From the NCBI GenBank assembly GCA_009760855.2, contig WPIO01000038.1:1948501-2012500 (forward strand): a stretch of 64,000 bases of DNA, written 5' to 3'. Below are positions 1-14,518 of this stretch, piece after piece. Origin of the DNA: Cristatella mucedo (lineage: Eukaryota; Bryozoa; Phylactolaemata; Cristatellidae). The notes beneath the pieces are model-generated. The model was not told where the DNA came from, ran no database searches, and worked only from the letters and a program-made list of their open reading frames with translations. The translations under genes and the position numbers were made by a program. Positions within the stretch are counted from its first letter, which is position 1; the number at the start of each line of letters is the position of its first letter.

Positions 1-605
1 GATTTCAAACAATCTAAGATCACGTATAAAATGTCATGTCGTGTCATCAATCAAAGGTCATCGAGGGAAGTGACTACATATACTAGAAATAGGTAACCCG
101 GTTCAAGTAAGCATGCACATAAAAGCTACCCCTACTAAACAGCACGTAGTATGCATGAAAAGCAAACACGGTTGCATAGTGAACAGGCTTGAAAAGATTA
201 AAAACTTATTAGGTTTATGCTCAGCAAAATATTACCAAAGCAGAACCCAAACCCTGCCAAAGTTGAAGAAAAGTCGAATGAGTCAGCAGCCTGAAAAATT
301 TAGTAACAGAATACCCTCACTGCCTAGCAGTGGGCAGTGTGGTCGAGACTCTGCAGGACTTGTACCCTCGACCTGCACCATTAAGTGCGAGCAGCTTACC
401 CCCCCCCCCCCAGGATCCAGTGGCCACAAGCACATAGGTGCTTGCTTCATTCTGATCGGCACACACTGAAGGCTTTCTCCTGCTTGGCATAAATGAAAGA
501 CTTGAAGGTGTGGATGTAGCATAGCAAAACTGGCATTGCAGCTCAAGAACAGTCCCCACAAACTTTGAACTTTACGAACTAACAAGAACTGCCGCCTTTG
601 CCACA
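1..605. other. No gene recognised; 13-bp poly-C run
   Basis: I see no convincing coding region here. A homopolymer of 13 C lies at 399-411. The open frames on both strands around 113-606 show no family resemblance. The family A retroelement copy begins at about 606, where the sequence starts to match other copies. Confidence 0.6.
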
Positions 606-1566
606 AACTCAGAACACAACTTATTAGTTATGGGCAAACCCAGTGTGATTCTGAAATTGGAAAGGCTGACTTTCAAAATTGGCTCTGCCAGCATATCTCC
701 AGTTGAATCAGCTCGAAATCTAGGTGTCATATTCCAAAACGACCTCTCGTTAGACGACCACATCAGCTCCACAGTCAGATCTGCCTATTTTCAGCTTCAT
801 AACATTGCTAAAATTAGGGCTTGTTTAGATAAGGATACCACGTCCAAGTTGATCCATGCATTCGTGACATCCCGTCTCGACTTCTGCAACTCACTGCTTA
901 CTGGCCTACCAGCATGTGCGATCAGGTGATTGCAGCTGGTGCAAAACTCTGCAGCTAGGCTTGTCTGTCGTGAGCGTCTCAGTTGCCACATTACTCCACT
1001 TCTCGCCGACCTGCACTGGCTACCAGTCAAGCAACGGGACTTCAAGGTTTTGTCGCTCACTTTTAGGTCTCTTCATTCTATGGCTCCAGCCTATCTTTCA
1101 GATATACTACCCCATCAGGCCAAGCATCGTACCACTCGCTTTTCGGAATCCAACAGTCTGGAAATACCTCGTACAAACCTTAAATCCTTTGGAGACTGTG
1201 CATTTAGTTCGTATGCTCCCAAAGCCAGGAAATCCCTCCCGACCTGCGTCAGAACATCCCCTGACCTGACCACATTTAAAAGAAACTTAAAAACACACCT
1301 ATTTAGGACAGCATTTAGTGGGTCCCTGTGATTCGTCCTTGATGTGCTTATGCGTGCTGACACTGTGCATGCTGCCACTAACCACATTTGCATGCTGACC
1401 CTGTGCATGTCACCCCTAACCATATTATTCATTTTGTTTGTTTTTCAAGCATGATTTTACTTACTATTCTATTGCATATCACTTTGCAGCATATGTAAAG
1501 CGCCTAGAAAGAGATTAAGTTCTCTGAGGGTGCTTTATCAAGTGCAATATTATTATTATTATTATT
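606..1566 (+). mobile_element. L2-like non-LTR retrotransposon, family A, 5'-truncated copy
   Basis: The 3' part of a reverse transcriptase ORF, followed by a 3' UTR and an (ATT)n tail at about 1548-1566. The reading frame 630-1331 contains recognisable L2/CR1-clade blocks (LLVMGKPS, ARNLGVIFQNDLSLDDHIS, HAFVTSRLDFCNSLL, HITPLLADLHWLPVKQR). One in-frame TGA at 927-929 replaces an Arg codon (CGA in other copies). A 3-nt deletion after VKQR keeps the frame. The 3' hairpin is at 1499-1534. The copy lacks the endonuclease and the catalytic RT box because of 5' truncation, which is usual for target-primed integration. It is among the least damaged A copies here. Confidence 0.85.
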
Positions 1567-2147
1567 AACAGGTGGCCCCTTGCATATGCCAACATATACT
1601 TGCGGAACTGACACCTCACAGCATGGCTAACGAGTCGTAAAACCAGCTCCAATTGCAAGGATGCTGACTATAACCAAGAGCAAAAACGCTCCAGATCACC
1701 CATACATAAGGAATAGATTCATATGCTAATGCCCAGCTATTTACTCCACAGTCGAAGAGGGCCACATGCATGCAGGACGATGGCGTCCAGATTACCTTTT
1801 AATAAGATCGATTTGCTAGGTTATGACTTATCCGGTTCCTAATGATTATAACTCACGGACTGTGGAAATAATCTTTGTCGATTGTCATAACTTGACTGAT
1901 TCCGAAAGCCAGCGTTTCACTAGCAATAGCAAGGCACCAAGTAAGCACAGCTCCATACACATGAATACTCGAGCATAATGGCCATCTTGACAACTAATGG
2001 GCATGAGCTTGCTTGGTCGACTGCCTGGCCGCTGGCCCGAAGCCTGGCTAGCTAGCTCCAGGCTGCAAAATATTTTATCACTATCACCTGCTCTATGTCT
2101 CTTTCTGAAGCACACTCACACCAGTGCACAAGGATGTGTGCGGACAT

Positions 2148-2150
<3 letters not shown>
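1567..2150. other. No gene recognised
   Basis: Mixed-composition sequence between the family A tail and the CA array. No coding block, tRNA or retroelement block was recognised on either strand. Confidence 0.5.

Positions 2151-2223
<73 letters not shown>
2151..2223. repeat. (AC)n microsatellite, about 73 bp
   Basis: An uninterrupted alternating AC run. The ORFs reading poly-His-Thr or poly-Cys-Val across it are artefacts. Confidence 0.98.
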
Positions 2224-2225
<2 letters not shown>

Positions 2226-3778
2226 ATGCATGCACATTAGCTATCCACGAGTGTACGGTATGACTGCATCTAAAATGATACTTATGTGCTACACTCTACA
2301 CAAACCCAACTTTTATCTTGGACATGCAGATTTATTTTAGGAAGCTTGGTCGTGCTAATTTTTCAACTCCATGTTGCCTACAACAGAATCATGGGAAGGC
2401 ACTTTAGGACGACCTATATGGGTAACTTGAAATGGTTTTCTATACTTTGACTCCCAGGCCGAATCTAGTTTATGGATTCGTTTCGGACAATCAGGAAACG
2501 ATACAGCATTGAAGTGTAGCCAGAGTAGTTAGCATCAAACTGGTAATGTGAGGTGCAGCATAACATGTTTGCAGCTACCCGTCGGCAAGATTGTATTGGA
2601 GGCGAGCCCGAGCTGTGTAACAAATAAAGCAGTAGCAATTTGTAGCTATTAGAAAGCCTGTTATTAAACTGCAGAAAACCATGAGTTTGCTATGGAATTT
2701 GGGCAATTAAGCATGATGATTCTAGAACAGAGCATAGTGGGTTTAGAATGTTTTAGCTATTGGCTCCAAGGGCTCTCTTATGTCTCTGCATTGACTGTGG
2801 ACAAGAGTGAAATGGTTCGCCTGCCAGGCCGGCCAAAGGCCGGCTGCTCCCGGCTCACGTTGGCATCAAGTAGTCCAGCTAGCCTAGGTTTGGTGGCCTC
2901 GCCAAGTATCGACTGCAAGCCTTGCATGAAATTGAGCAGCACAAAAAGAAAGGGAAACTGATTGTTAAAGTCGGCCATAGAGCGAGATTGGCCACTACTT
3001 AAAGAAGCCACAGTTACACAGAAGTATAGCTAATAAACGTGCTCATTCGGTCTGAGGAGGACATGCTAAGGATGGCAGGGGGTACGACTCCTGCTTGCAG
3101 CTGCAGACTCTTCTTGCCAATCGAGGGCAAGATTCCAAGAGATTCTGCCTCTGATGCTGCCAGTCACTACAGACATGCTTATAAGCAATGAGACCGTATT
3201 CAGAAGGCTTGAAAAGCACGGTCATTCCATGCATGACTTGTTTACAGGACAGCACAGAAACAGACCACATTAGCTGTGTCTGTGTGCTCCACCCATGTGA
3301 CTGACGACCAGAGCCGGGTCGTATTGACCTACGGGTGAAGGTTGATGCTTATTGCCAAGGGCAATAGAGAAGCAATTGCAAGTCGGCAACATGAAAAGAT
3401 GTGCCACCCTGATCGTTTTCAGCTAACAATGAAATTTGGTGGCAGAAGTATTGCAATCTGGGGTTCTACTCAGTATTAACAGCTCATTGACTAGCAAGTA
3501 CACACCAACCTGGTAAAAAAAATGCTGGAATTAAAAGCGCTTGAGCCCCTAGTTGCTAGCTAGCCCTAGGGTCGGGTGTTCACACTTCACACTCCAGTTG
3601 GAGGGGTCCGAGTCTAGCAGTAGCCAGTCAATTACATTGTCCATGCTATGGCTCTTTTGTACTATATAAATAAAGCTGTCAATAAGCCAACGCCTAGACG
3701 TTTTCCGTTGTTCAGCTCTTCCGAGAAACGATTGCATATGCTAGCTGTCCGTTGAACCGAAGATTATGTAATGCAATG
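2224..3778. other. No gene recognised
   Basis: About 1.5 kb with several ORFs of 60-90 codons on both strands (for example - strand 2778-3011), none with a recognisable domain. This is where downstream CaMK1 exons could lie, since the gene runs toward lower coordinates, but no kinase motif was found. Confidence 0.45.
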
Positions 3779-4035
3779 CCTCTCTGTCTATAACTCCACA
3801 AAGCCACAAAGACTATGTGGACGTTACACAGAAGAGTCTTGTATAGCGCACTCACAGCCTAAGCAGCTTTCGGTACGCATTCGGTAGTCAACAGACTTCA
3901 TCTCACGCACCAAGGAGAAAGTGGGAGCCATGGCAGAGTCAGGAGGAGGGGGAGCCATGACAGAGTCAGGAAAGCCGTAGAGGCAGTGAGCAGCATGGGA
4001 GTAGCAGCTCAGGAGCGGCTGGAGAGGAAAGGGCA
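3779..4035 (-). mobile_element. L2-like family B, 3'-end fragment
   Basis: Matches the family B 3' end seen best at 22563-23010. On the - strand it encodes the tail residues MRTESCLGCECAIQ and the non-coding end with GCxGCTTAGGCTGTGAGTGC. It holds a local duplication of a short block at about 3925-3975 (the repeated GGAGCCATG / CAGAGTCAGGA). Confidence 0.7.
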
Positions 4036-4399
4036 CTTAAGCAGCTGCAATACTAAAAAATATCACGCCAAAGAGCTGTAAAAGACTGATGGATTTGAAG
4101 CCGTGGCAAGGTTAAGTGACTCAAACCTGTGAGCTGCCATCAGTGTGCATAGGAATATAAGGTGGCCCACGGCAATGCTCTGCCTCTGCCTCTTCCACTT
4201 CTCCCATTGATCCAGTAAACTCGACACTTGGAAGAACCTTCGAAGGGCCTGCTCCCCTAAATTCTGTCCACGTACAGTCACTAAGATTCCTGGAGTCACT
4301 AGGATTCCCGCCTATTTATGTAAAACCTTCAACAGATGTGGTGCCGTGTAAAGCGCAGACTTGAATGCCGCTTTAAGAAGTCATGGTCTGCGATCTAGC
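4036..4399. other. No gene recognised
   Basis: Intervening sequence with no recognisable match. The - strand ORF 4063-4299 has no family features. Confidence 0.4.
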
Positions 4400-5960
4400 C
4401 AGTTTTAAAGACTTCCTCAGAGACTAAACCCGGAAGCTTAGAAAAACCAGAGCTTTTTTCACTCGAAAACTGAAGTCTTTGCTTTCGGACCAAAGCGAAT
4501 TTTCAAAATAGCGACTCACTTGCTCGACAATCTGAGCTGTCTCACTGCCCGGATACTAACTGTTCGACTGATGTGTTTTCCACATTCTTTGCTGAACGAA
4601 TTGCACATATTTGAGCCTCCACAAAGCCACCTCCGACTAAAGCAGGTATTGAGTCTCAACCTGTGACCTTCCTGAAGAAATTCCCCGTGGTTTACGTATA
4701 CGACAGGGTTACCTCAACTAAGTCTACCGAAGAGAGTTCTTCACCCGAAGACTGTATACCATTCCCTCTGGTCTTCACAGGCAGGCAAACTTAGCACGGC
4801 CATAATTCCGGTGTCTACTGCTTTTCTGGATTAAGGGATGGCGCCAAAGTCTTTCCAGTCGGCCATCGTTCGACCAATACTTGTGAGCCGTAATGGCTCA
4901 CTAGGTAAGGCGGTTGCTTTCCACGACCTCTACTCTAGGGATTGGCTTTCACATCTTTACTGGCGACACACAGCTGTATTTCTCATTTAAATCCATTAAA
5001 TTAAATTAAATTAAACTTCCTTTCTCATTTAAACTACCCAAACCTGCTCCAGCAACTGATAAACTGAATGCTTGCCTTTCAGACATTTGATCCTCAAATG
5101 TCAACCAATTTCTTTAACGCTAAGTGTGCGACTAGACTAGACGACTTAACTTTTCTAATTGATGACACTTTGGTACGACTGCCATTATGTGCAAGGAATT
5201 TTGAGATTCCCTTTGATAACTGCACACAGTTTCAATCCTTCATTAAAAAGAATGCTTCAACAGCTATTACGTTCGATACCTGTCTAGGATTTGGGACTGT
5301 CTAAAAATGGAAATGGAATTGGAAATCAGAAATGGCTTGCTAAAAATCTTGCTAGCTCCCTGGTTCTATCTAGGCCGGACTTCCGAAATGCTGATTTGGC
5401 TGGGCTACTTAAAAAGCCATTAAGCCTCAACAGCTGATGATTAATATGGCTGTAAGGTTAGTGAAAAATCCCGGAGGTTCAGCCATGAGGCTCCTTCCTA
5501 GAAGTAGCTCCGATGGCTCGTGAGAGATCAACGGATACAGAGCGAAATTCTGTAACCGACCAACAAGACTTCGCCTAGCTGACCTGCTGCACCAGTTTTA
5601 GCCTCCTCTGCCCTCTGGTCCTCTATAGGCAATTAATTACCTGTTGCATTTATTCACTGACACTGTTGCCGACAGCAGCTTTCTTTCAGACGAATCTAGA
5701 CTGTGGAACTTGGTCACAATTTTTACCCAGAGGCATCTTCTGTTCTAGTGCTGACTGTGGTGTGGCACACCCCTTTTCTAGCAGCAGTTATAAGCTGCTA
5801 CTGCTCCGTGCTACATCTCGCTTCATCGACTTCTCTCCTGAATCAGCTACGCTTTGCACTTTCTCTTTGCTTCAGAAAATTAAGTCTGTGTAGGCTACAG
5901 TATATGCACCAAAAGCCACTATGGGTTTCAGTGTGCTGTAGAAAGCTCTCCAGCATTACA
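4400..5960 (+). mobile_element. L2-like family B, decayed longer copy with RT remnants
   Basis: Read across frameshifts, this holds a linker with FTRK/KL-type residues (about 4440-4700) and a degenerate catalytic box at 4935-4985 that reads GFHIFTGDTQLYFSF where an active enzyme has YADD. A second RT block at 5068-5304 contains MSTNFF, RLDDLTFLIDDT and CARNFEIPFDN. The ORF C-terminal block and family B 3' end follow (LADLLHQF at about 5575, LRFALSLCF at about 5845). A short AT-rich duplication of the block TCTCATTTAAA lies at 4980-5035. No intact ORF remains. Confidence 0.7.
4876..4930 (+). mobile_element. SINE S2 head fragment (possible)
   Basis: The block TAAGGCGGTTGCTTTCCACG followed by ACCTC closely resembles the head of the S2 SINE read from the - strand at 46090-46262. 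It appears embedded in the family B copy. It is short, so chance resemblance cannot be excluded. Confidence 0.35.
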
Positions 5961-6095
5961 CTAACGCAGCCTTTGTGGCTTTACTTGGTTACCAAAGGAG
6001 ATACATCACATTACAGGTGTGAGAGGCAGGATAAACCAACAGATCGTCACTGCCAGGGCCTGTGTTTATGTATGGGTGTTATGGTGCATCAAAGG

Positions 6096-6127
6096 TTGTG
6101 TGTGTGCGTGCGTGTGTGCGTGCATGC

Positions 6128-6191
<64 letters not shown>
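6096..6191. repeat. (TG)n microsatellite with TGCG interruptions
   Basis: Alternating TG for about 96 bp, with GCGTGCG/GCATGCG variants in the first 35 bp and a pure run after that. Alternating purine-pyrimidine DNA of this kind can adopt Z-form (general knowledge). Confidence 0.97.
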
Positions 6192-6193
<2 letters not shown>

Positions 6194-6298
6194 CTTTCTG
6201 TAACTCCACAAAGACGAAAGGGTGTTATGCAGGAGAGCTTTCTACAGCAGGAAAGTTCTTTCTATAGCGCACTCACAGCCTAGGAAGCTTAAGACAGC
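6192..6298 (-). mobile_element. L2-like family B, 3'-end fragment
   Basis: Abuts the TG array. Contains the family B terminal blocks (CTGTAACTCCACAAAG, then TATAGCGCACTCACAGCCTA). Truncated after about 100 bp. Confidence 0.65.
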
Positions 6299-6590
6299 CT
6301 CCGATAATACGATGCACCTGGCTACCCTCCAGCTGTGACTACCCCAGTGGAGGCTTGGCCGTGCACAGCAACCTAACTAGAACTCCCTTACAATGCTGTG
6401 CTAGCTAATGAAGTGGAATGGGGGTTTACTAATGCTCTCAGCAGCATGGCCCGGGTAAATTCAAGACAATTATGCAAACGACAAGCAAAGTTAAGGTATC
6501 ACCCCCCCCCCAGGAGGCAGTGCAGCCCACCAAGGTTGCATGCAAATGGCAAGGTGCAGCTACAAGCAAAGATACAGTTGGTGCCAACAG

Positions 6591-6672
6591 GTAATAATAA
6601 TAGTAATAATAATAACACTACATTGGTATAGCGCCCTCTGAGAACCGAATCTCTTTCTAGGCACTTCACATT
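6591..6672 (-). mobile_element. L2-like family A, 3'-tail fragment
   Basis: Tail repeat (AAT)n followed by the reverse complement of the family A hairpin (AGCGCCCTCTGAGAACCG, then AATCTCTTTCTAGGCAC). Only the last 80 bp of the element are present. It directly abuts a family B 3' end. Confidence 0.7.
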
Positions 6673-7136
6673 TAATGTAATGTAATTAATGTATCTCTGT
6701 AACTCCGCAAAGCTACAAAGACCATGTGAGTGCTACGCAGGAGAGTTTTGTATAGCGCACTCACAGCCTAAGTGGCTTTCAGTACGCATTCGGTAGCCAA
6801 CAGACTTCGTCTAACGAAACAAAGAGAAAGTGGGAAGCATAGCAGAGTCAGGAGAGCAGTTGAGGTAGTGAGTAGCATGGAAGTAGCAGCTCAGGACCGC
6901 TAAAAAAGATGAGCCATAGTCGGCAGCAGGAGAGTAGTTGTCGTTGCGTAAGAATTGTGGAAGCGAGTTCCACAGTCTAGGACCTGCAGAGCTAAAGCTT
7001 CAGTTGCCAACGGTCTTTAAGCGAAGGAATAGAACAGCTAATTTATTGTCCATACAGGACCTGAGGGCGCGAACAGGCTGAAACTGGTGCAGCAGTTCTG
7101 CTAGGTACGGAGGAGCCAAGCCGTGGCCGGCATTGT
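6673..7136 (-). mobile_element. L2-like family B, 3' copy including ORF C-terminus
   Basis: Begins at the (ATGTA)-type tail. On the - strand it carries the non-coding end, then the decayed ORF C-terminus (LKTVG, LWNSLPQFLR region), then sequence equivalent to LAERLHQ near 7095. It is highly similar to the copy at 22563-23010, which suggests fairly recent family B activity. Confidence 0.75.
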
Positions 7137-7513
7137 GGCACACGGTAACGTGCTCTGGCCCAGCCTTTTCGATTGCAAAGCAGTGGGAGGACTAGTAAAT
7201 CGATGTGAGCGGGTATTTATCTCTTGGTCGTAGCCATGATCAGCAGATGACAGAGACGCGGCGGAGTGGAGTGCGCCTTTGAAGGTATTCATGATCACAG
7301 GCAGCCTCGGTGGATGCCAGCAAGTGCATTGTGTGCTGGGCTTTCTTTGTGCAACCCCCCCCCCCAACAGCAACACATACATACGTGCTAGCAGGTATCA
7401 GCATAGCACGCAGAAAAGGGCAACGGATGCTCAGCTTAGCTTTCGGCTGGAGAGAGTATTCATACGGTCTGTGCCACGGAGCCCACTCTCTACAACTAGT
7501 AAGACATTCTCAC

Positions 7514-7648
7514 CTTCTAAGCACATCAATCTCGTTGTCCAAGGCATCCTCTTTTCCTTTGAGTCCTCGGCGGTCAATAATCTTGACGGCAACGAACTGG
7601 CCTTTCTTCTGCTTGTTTTCGGCCAGCAGCACCTCCGAAAAGGCACCC
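7514..7648 (-). CDS. Internal exon of a CaMK1-type Ser/Thr kinase (kinase N-lobe)
   Basis: A 135-nt exon read on the - strand, bordered by an acceptor AG at 7650-7649 (preceded by TGTTTTGAT) and a donor GTGAGA starting at 7513. It encodes GAFSEVLLAENKQKKG, then QFVAVKII with the ATP-anchoring Lys, and DALDNEIDVLR with the helix-C Glu. GAFSEV, AVK and KGKE...ENEI-VL are typical of calcium/calmodulin-dependent kinase I. The exon begins with one base completing the glycine codon of the Gly-rich loop and ends two bases into a codon. I recall the equivalent vertebrate CAMK1-family exon as about the same size. Exon 1 should lie at higher coordinates, perhaps in the CpG island. Later exons (HRD, DFG, calmodulin-binding segment) were not found and may lie left of the window. 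CaMK1D, CaMK1G or a related CaMK cannot be separated on one exon. Confidence 0.82.
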
Positions 7649-9666
<2,018 letters not shown>

Positions 9667-9919
9667 GGCATTGGGACATCTCCAAGCCACGTGGTTTGGG
9701 GACAGAGGCCCTGCTTCGATGGCGGCTGAGCGGTTGGTGGGTGCTGAGGCACTGCTTTGGCCGCGAGAGTTCGACAAACGGTCGAGATAACACAGTGGCA
9801 ACCTGTGGCTTCTGCAGCAGCTCAGCAGGAGGGGGGGTTGGAGGAATAATTGAGACGCCTAGCTAAGAAAGCCAAGAGCTCTACAGATAACGTGGCAGCT
9901 AGCAGCCGAGTGCTACCAT

Positions 9920-11300
9920 TTATTGGTCCATATGCACGGGCAGCTGGCTCGGTGGACAGCCGCGTCAGCGCGACAGCGCGACGTCTGCGCAGGCGCGATA
10001 CAGCCTTTTGGCCAGCCCGGTCGAGCTGCTGCTGCCGCCGAGGCTTCTGCTACGCCGAGGCTTCTGCTACGGTTGCCGCCGCCGGTTCGACCACGCGAAT
10101 CCGTAGTCGTACGCCCTCTGCGGGCAGCCAAAGCCGCTCGGCGGGCAGTCTGACGTCCCGGCCCAGCGGCAGCGACAGAAACCGGAACGGCAGCGGCGCT
10201 TTTACAGCGCGGAGACGCGTTGCGGCGGCTCGGGTCGCGCGCTAGGACCGACGCGCCACCGACGGCTCCGCAGGCGGCGGCGGCGCGAGCCTGCGGAGCC
10301 GCAGCTAGCGCGACCTGCGTAGCCGACGCGGCTAGGACGGGCCGCTGCTGGCGGCAGCGGCAATTAACGCTCAGCGTCAGCAGGACAGGGCTACGGCGCC
10401 GCGAAACGCCGGTGCGCAGCCGACGCGGGTGCTATGCGCGAGGCGAACCGCAGATCGCTGGAGCGCCGCAGCTTACGTTCCCAGCACGTGATCCCGTCTT
10501 ATGTCGTAGTAAGCTTTCAGGTCTCTATATCGTCCAGTCGGCTCCGCCGACTTATTCCTGTTGAACAGCGGCATTTTTCGGCACTCCTAGCACTGCAGTA
10601 TCCACACGGCCACAGGAAGACCGGCAACGAGGCCCCGGCTCGCGGAAATGATGACGTCGTCACCCAGGCACTGGATTGGGGGCGGAGACCGCACGGTGGT
10701 CGCGGCGGCGGCGGCGGCTGCGGCTGCGGCGGAGGCCTTGGCGAGCGGCGACTACGGTAGCTGCTGAGTTAGCTATGGCGGCAGCAGTGGCTGTGCATGC
10801 TGCGGCTCAGTCCGCGCGCGCGCCTCGCCGCCGGCCGACAGCTACTCGTAGCGTCGTTTGAACAGCCGATCGCAGCGATACAAAGGTGCTCTCTGCGCGC
10901 CGAGAGGGGCTCGACGAATGCGGGCTGACGCATGCCGTCGGATTGCAGCGTTCCGCTTGCAAAGCTCGCAGTCGCAAACGGCGAAAAAGCCGGATGCACC
11001 GTGTGCGGGCGCGCCGTCAAATCATCTGTCGCACGACCTCCACCCATCCCAGAAGCCCTGCTCGCTCTGCCGTTTTCGTGCAGGTAGCTTCAGCCCACAC
11101 TGCCTCACCGAGCCGTTCGGAAGTGATCCGCCTTAACAACCCTGTACAAGTCCCTTCCCCCTCCTCGTTGGACCGAAACCGGATGCTTCAATCGCCTTTC
11201 GACGGAGATCGAAGCCCTAGCGGCGGGCTGCCTCAAGTGCCTTTTTTTCCACATTCCTGTTCCTCCCTCAAGTAACACCTGAAGTCGCACCGTTTGTCGG
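9920..11300. promoter_or_regulatory. CpG-rich island, candidate promoter/5' UTR
   Basis: About 1.4 kb with far higher GC and CpG density than its surroundings (many CGCG, GCCG and CGGC clusters, for example 9960-10450 and 10680-10860). Short ORFs here are of low-complexity Ala/Arg type and match no family. It lies 2.3 kb upstream (in transcription direction) of the CaMK1-like exon, so it may hold that gene's first exon and promoter on the - strand. A + strand gene cannot be excluded. Confidence 0.5.
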
Positions 11301-11589
11301 CGTGTCGTTTAGGAGGCGCGGATTTCTGCGTGGAAAGAGACTGCAATTACCCGCGTTTGGTTTTTTTTGAATTTTTAGGATTATCGAGTTTTATTTTTGA
11401 GTCATTCCTTTGCAGGGAAATTCGGAGCGTGGCGAACATCTTATGGAGCTCCTAATACAAACCGCGCATTTACCGCACGGCTTAGGCATGCGTTTTGGGT
11501 AAGGACCCGATCTTTGGGCAAACAGCTTTTAGCTACACAGCATGCGTGGAGTGTAGCTAAATCTGAGCCGTCCTGCGTTATTGTAATGT
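11301..11589. other. No gene recognised
   Basis: T-rich sequence following the CpG island; nothing recognised. Confidence 0.45.
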
Positions 11590-12815
11590 TATGTATCTCC
11601 GTCTGCTAACTCCAGAAAACCCCAAAGAGTAACTGGGTATTACGCTGCAATTTTACACAGCGCACAGTAAGCGTTTAAGGGGCTTTCGTTTCGCGCATGA
11701 CTTCTTACCAATTTACAAAGAGAAAGTGAGAAGGATAGCCGAGGGCAGTCGAGGAATGCTTGAGTCGCAGCTGGAAGCAACAGCTCATTATGGCTGGGGG
11801 AAAATTCGCTACAGTCGACAGTAAGAGAGACGAAGTCGTCGTGTAAGAATTTTGAAAGTGAGTCGTACAGTGTGTAAGACCTTCAGAGCAAAAGCTTCTG
11901 CCACCAACAGTCTTTAAGCGTAGGAGGAATGGAATGAGCAATTCATTGTCAATAGAATCGAAGATTTAAGATCGAAGACCGGAAGAAAATCGAAGAAGAA
12001 AAAAAAAGAAGATCGAAGACCGGAGGGCACGAGGAGGCTGAAACGGCTGCAGCAGCTCAGCTAGGTAAATAAAATAAATATTGGGTGATTTTTTTTAACA
12101 GCTTCATTTGTATAGCGGCAGAAGAGCCTTAACGGATATCACCACCGCCTCCAGTGCATAATAGTGATCGGCCACCGAAGGACTCAGAGTTCACGACCTC
12201 GGTAGTTGAAGAGCGAGCATCGTACTTCCTGGACTATCATGGCCCTTGATAACGGAGCTAAGCCATGACGGGCCTTGTGGGCCAGACTAAGAATGTTGCT
12301 CTGTACATGTTGATCAACAGGGAGCTATTGCAGATTCTTTTGCAAAGGAGACGAATGGGTGAATCTGGGGCATTTATTGACTAACTTTGCAGTAACGTTC
12401 ATCAGCAGCTTTTCTTTTGGTAGCCCAGGCGAAACGGAATTGCTGTAGTCTAGCCTAGAAGAACCGCTGAGCTAGTTGGATTTTTGCAGGCAACCGTAGT
12501 AGGCACTTGCTAATCTTTGACAGGGATCGAGCATGATGGCTGTGCAAGAGGTCTTTTTAATGAAGCTTTCAAACTTCAAGCAGTTATCAAAGAGGTTGAC
12601 TAAACTCCAGGCGCATGATTACAGTAGCACTACAGTATCACTTCTTAGATGAGAAAAGTCTCCTTGTCCAGCTGCACGCTTAGTGCACGCCCTATGAGCT
12701 CATCGGCTTCGGCTTCATCGTCATTTAGTTTTAGGAAATTGACCAACATCGAGGATCTAATGTCTGCAAGGCAAGCCTCCAGTTTATCAGTCGCTGCAGT
12801 AGATTCGGACAGTGG
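11590..12815 (-). mobile_element. L2-like family B copy, interrupted by SINE S2
   Basis: The 3' end starts at 11590 (ATGTATCTCCGTCTG). The ORF C-terminus equivalent runs to about 12069. Then a SINE S2 insertion (about 12070-12243) interrupts it, and the match resumes with GCTAAGCCATGACGGGCCTT. At 12700-12815 the - strand reads ATDKLEACLADI, then MLVNFLKLNDDEAEADEL, the RT block found in the + strand copy at 5045-5110. The frame is destroyed throughout. An AAAGAAGATCGAAGA-type local repeat at 11955-12020 adds length. Confidence 0.65.
12070..12243 (-). mobile_element. SINE family S2, inserted in family B copy
   Basis: Tail block TTCATTTGTATAGCGGCAGA followed by AGAGCC, then a B-box-like segment (GAGTTCACGACCTC on +). 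Matches the S2 copies at 15735-15885 and 46090-46262. The interruption of an otherwise continuous family B copy defines its position. Confidence 0.6.
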
Positions 12816-12950
12816 GTTTCATACGCAGGAACAGCTCCTCCCCTGCTGCCTACTGTAGGCACGTCCTTTCCAGTCGTCCTGAGTTCATGCGACTCCCTAC
12901 CTTAACTACGCTCCCAACTCAGCCGTGCTTTCAATTTGTCTTTATTTCGC

Positions 12951-13035
12951 CAGATGTAGTCTATTGCCTACCTTATGTGCACCGAAAGCCGCTTAGGGTT
13001 CGAGCTTGCCATATAAAGCCCTCCTACGAAATATG
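12951..13035 (+). mobile_element. L2-like family B 3' fragment (+), first arm of an inverted pair
   Basis: Contains CACCGAAAGCCGCTTAGGGT and the following TATAAAG/CTCCTACG, equivalent to the + strand family B end at 22045-22100. It faces a - strand copy of the same end 12 bp away. Confidence 0.6.
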
Positions 13036-13046
13036 CAATTATTTCT

Positions 13047-13185
13047 TTGTATCGATGTATCTTGGTCTGTAACTCCACGAAGCCATAAAGACTCACTGGA
13101 TGTCACGAAGGAGAGTTTTTTTTATAACCCACTCAAAGCCTAAGCGGCTTTCAGTACGCGTGCGTTAGGCAACAGCCCTTGTGGC
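13047..13185 (-). mobile_element. L2-like family B 3' fragment (-), second arm of an inverted pair
   Basis: Contains CTGTAACTCCACGAAGCC, CTCAAAGCCTAAGCGGCTTT and CAGTACGC. Together with 12951-13035 it makes a foldback of two family B ends. Confidence 0.65.
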
Positions 13186-13735
<550 letters not shown>

Positions 13736-13891
13736 CGTATGTGTGCCTGTCTATCTATATAGATCTATATAGCTAGTAACTGAGAGAAAGTCTGAGAGAC
13801 AGACAGACAGATACAGAGAGACAGAGAGCAAGTCAGAGGGACGGAAAGGTACGTAGTTAGAAACCAAGGAAGAGAGGGGAAGATATGGATA

Positions 13892-14516
<625 letters not shown>

Positions 14517-14518
<2 letters not shown>

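Noticed and set aside
9850-11290. Overlapping Ala/Arg-rich ORFs on both strands as genes
   Set aside because: High-GC DNA gives long chance ORFs in several frames; none shows a domain or splice-supported continuity.
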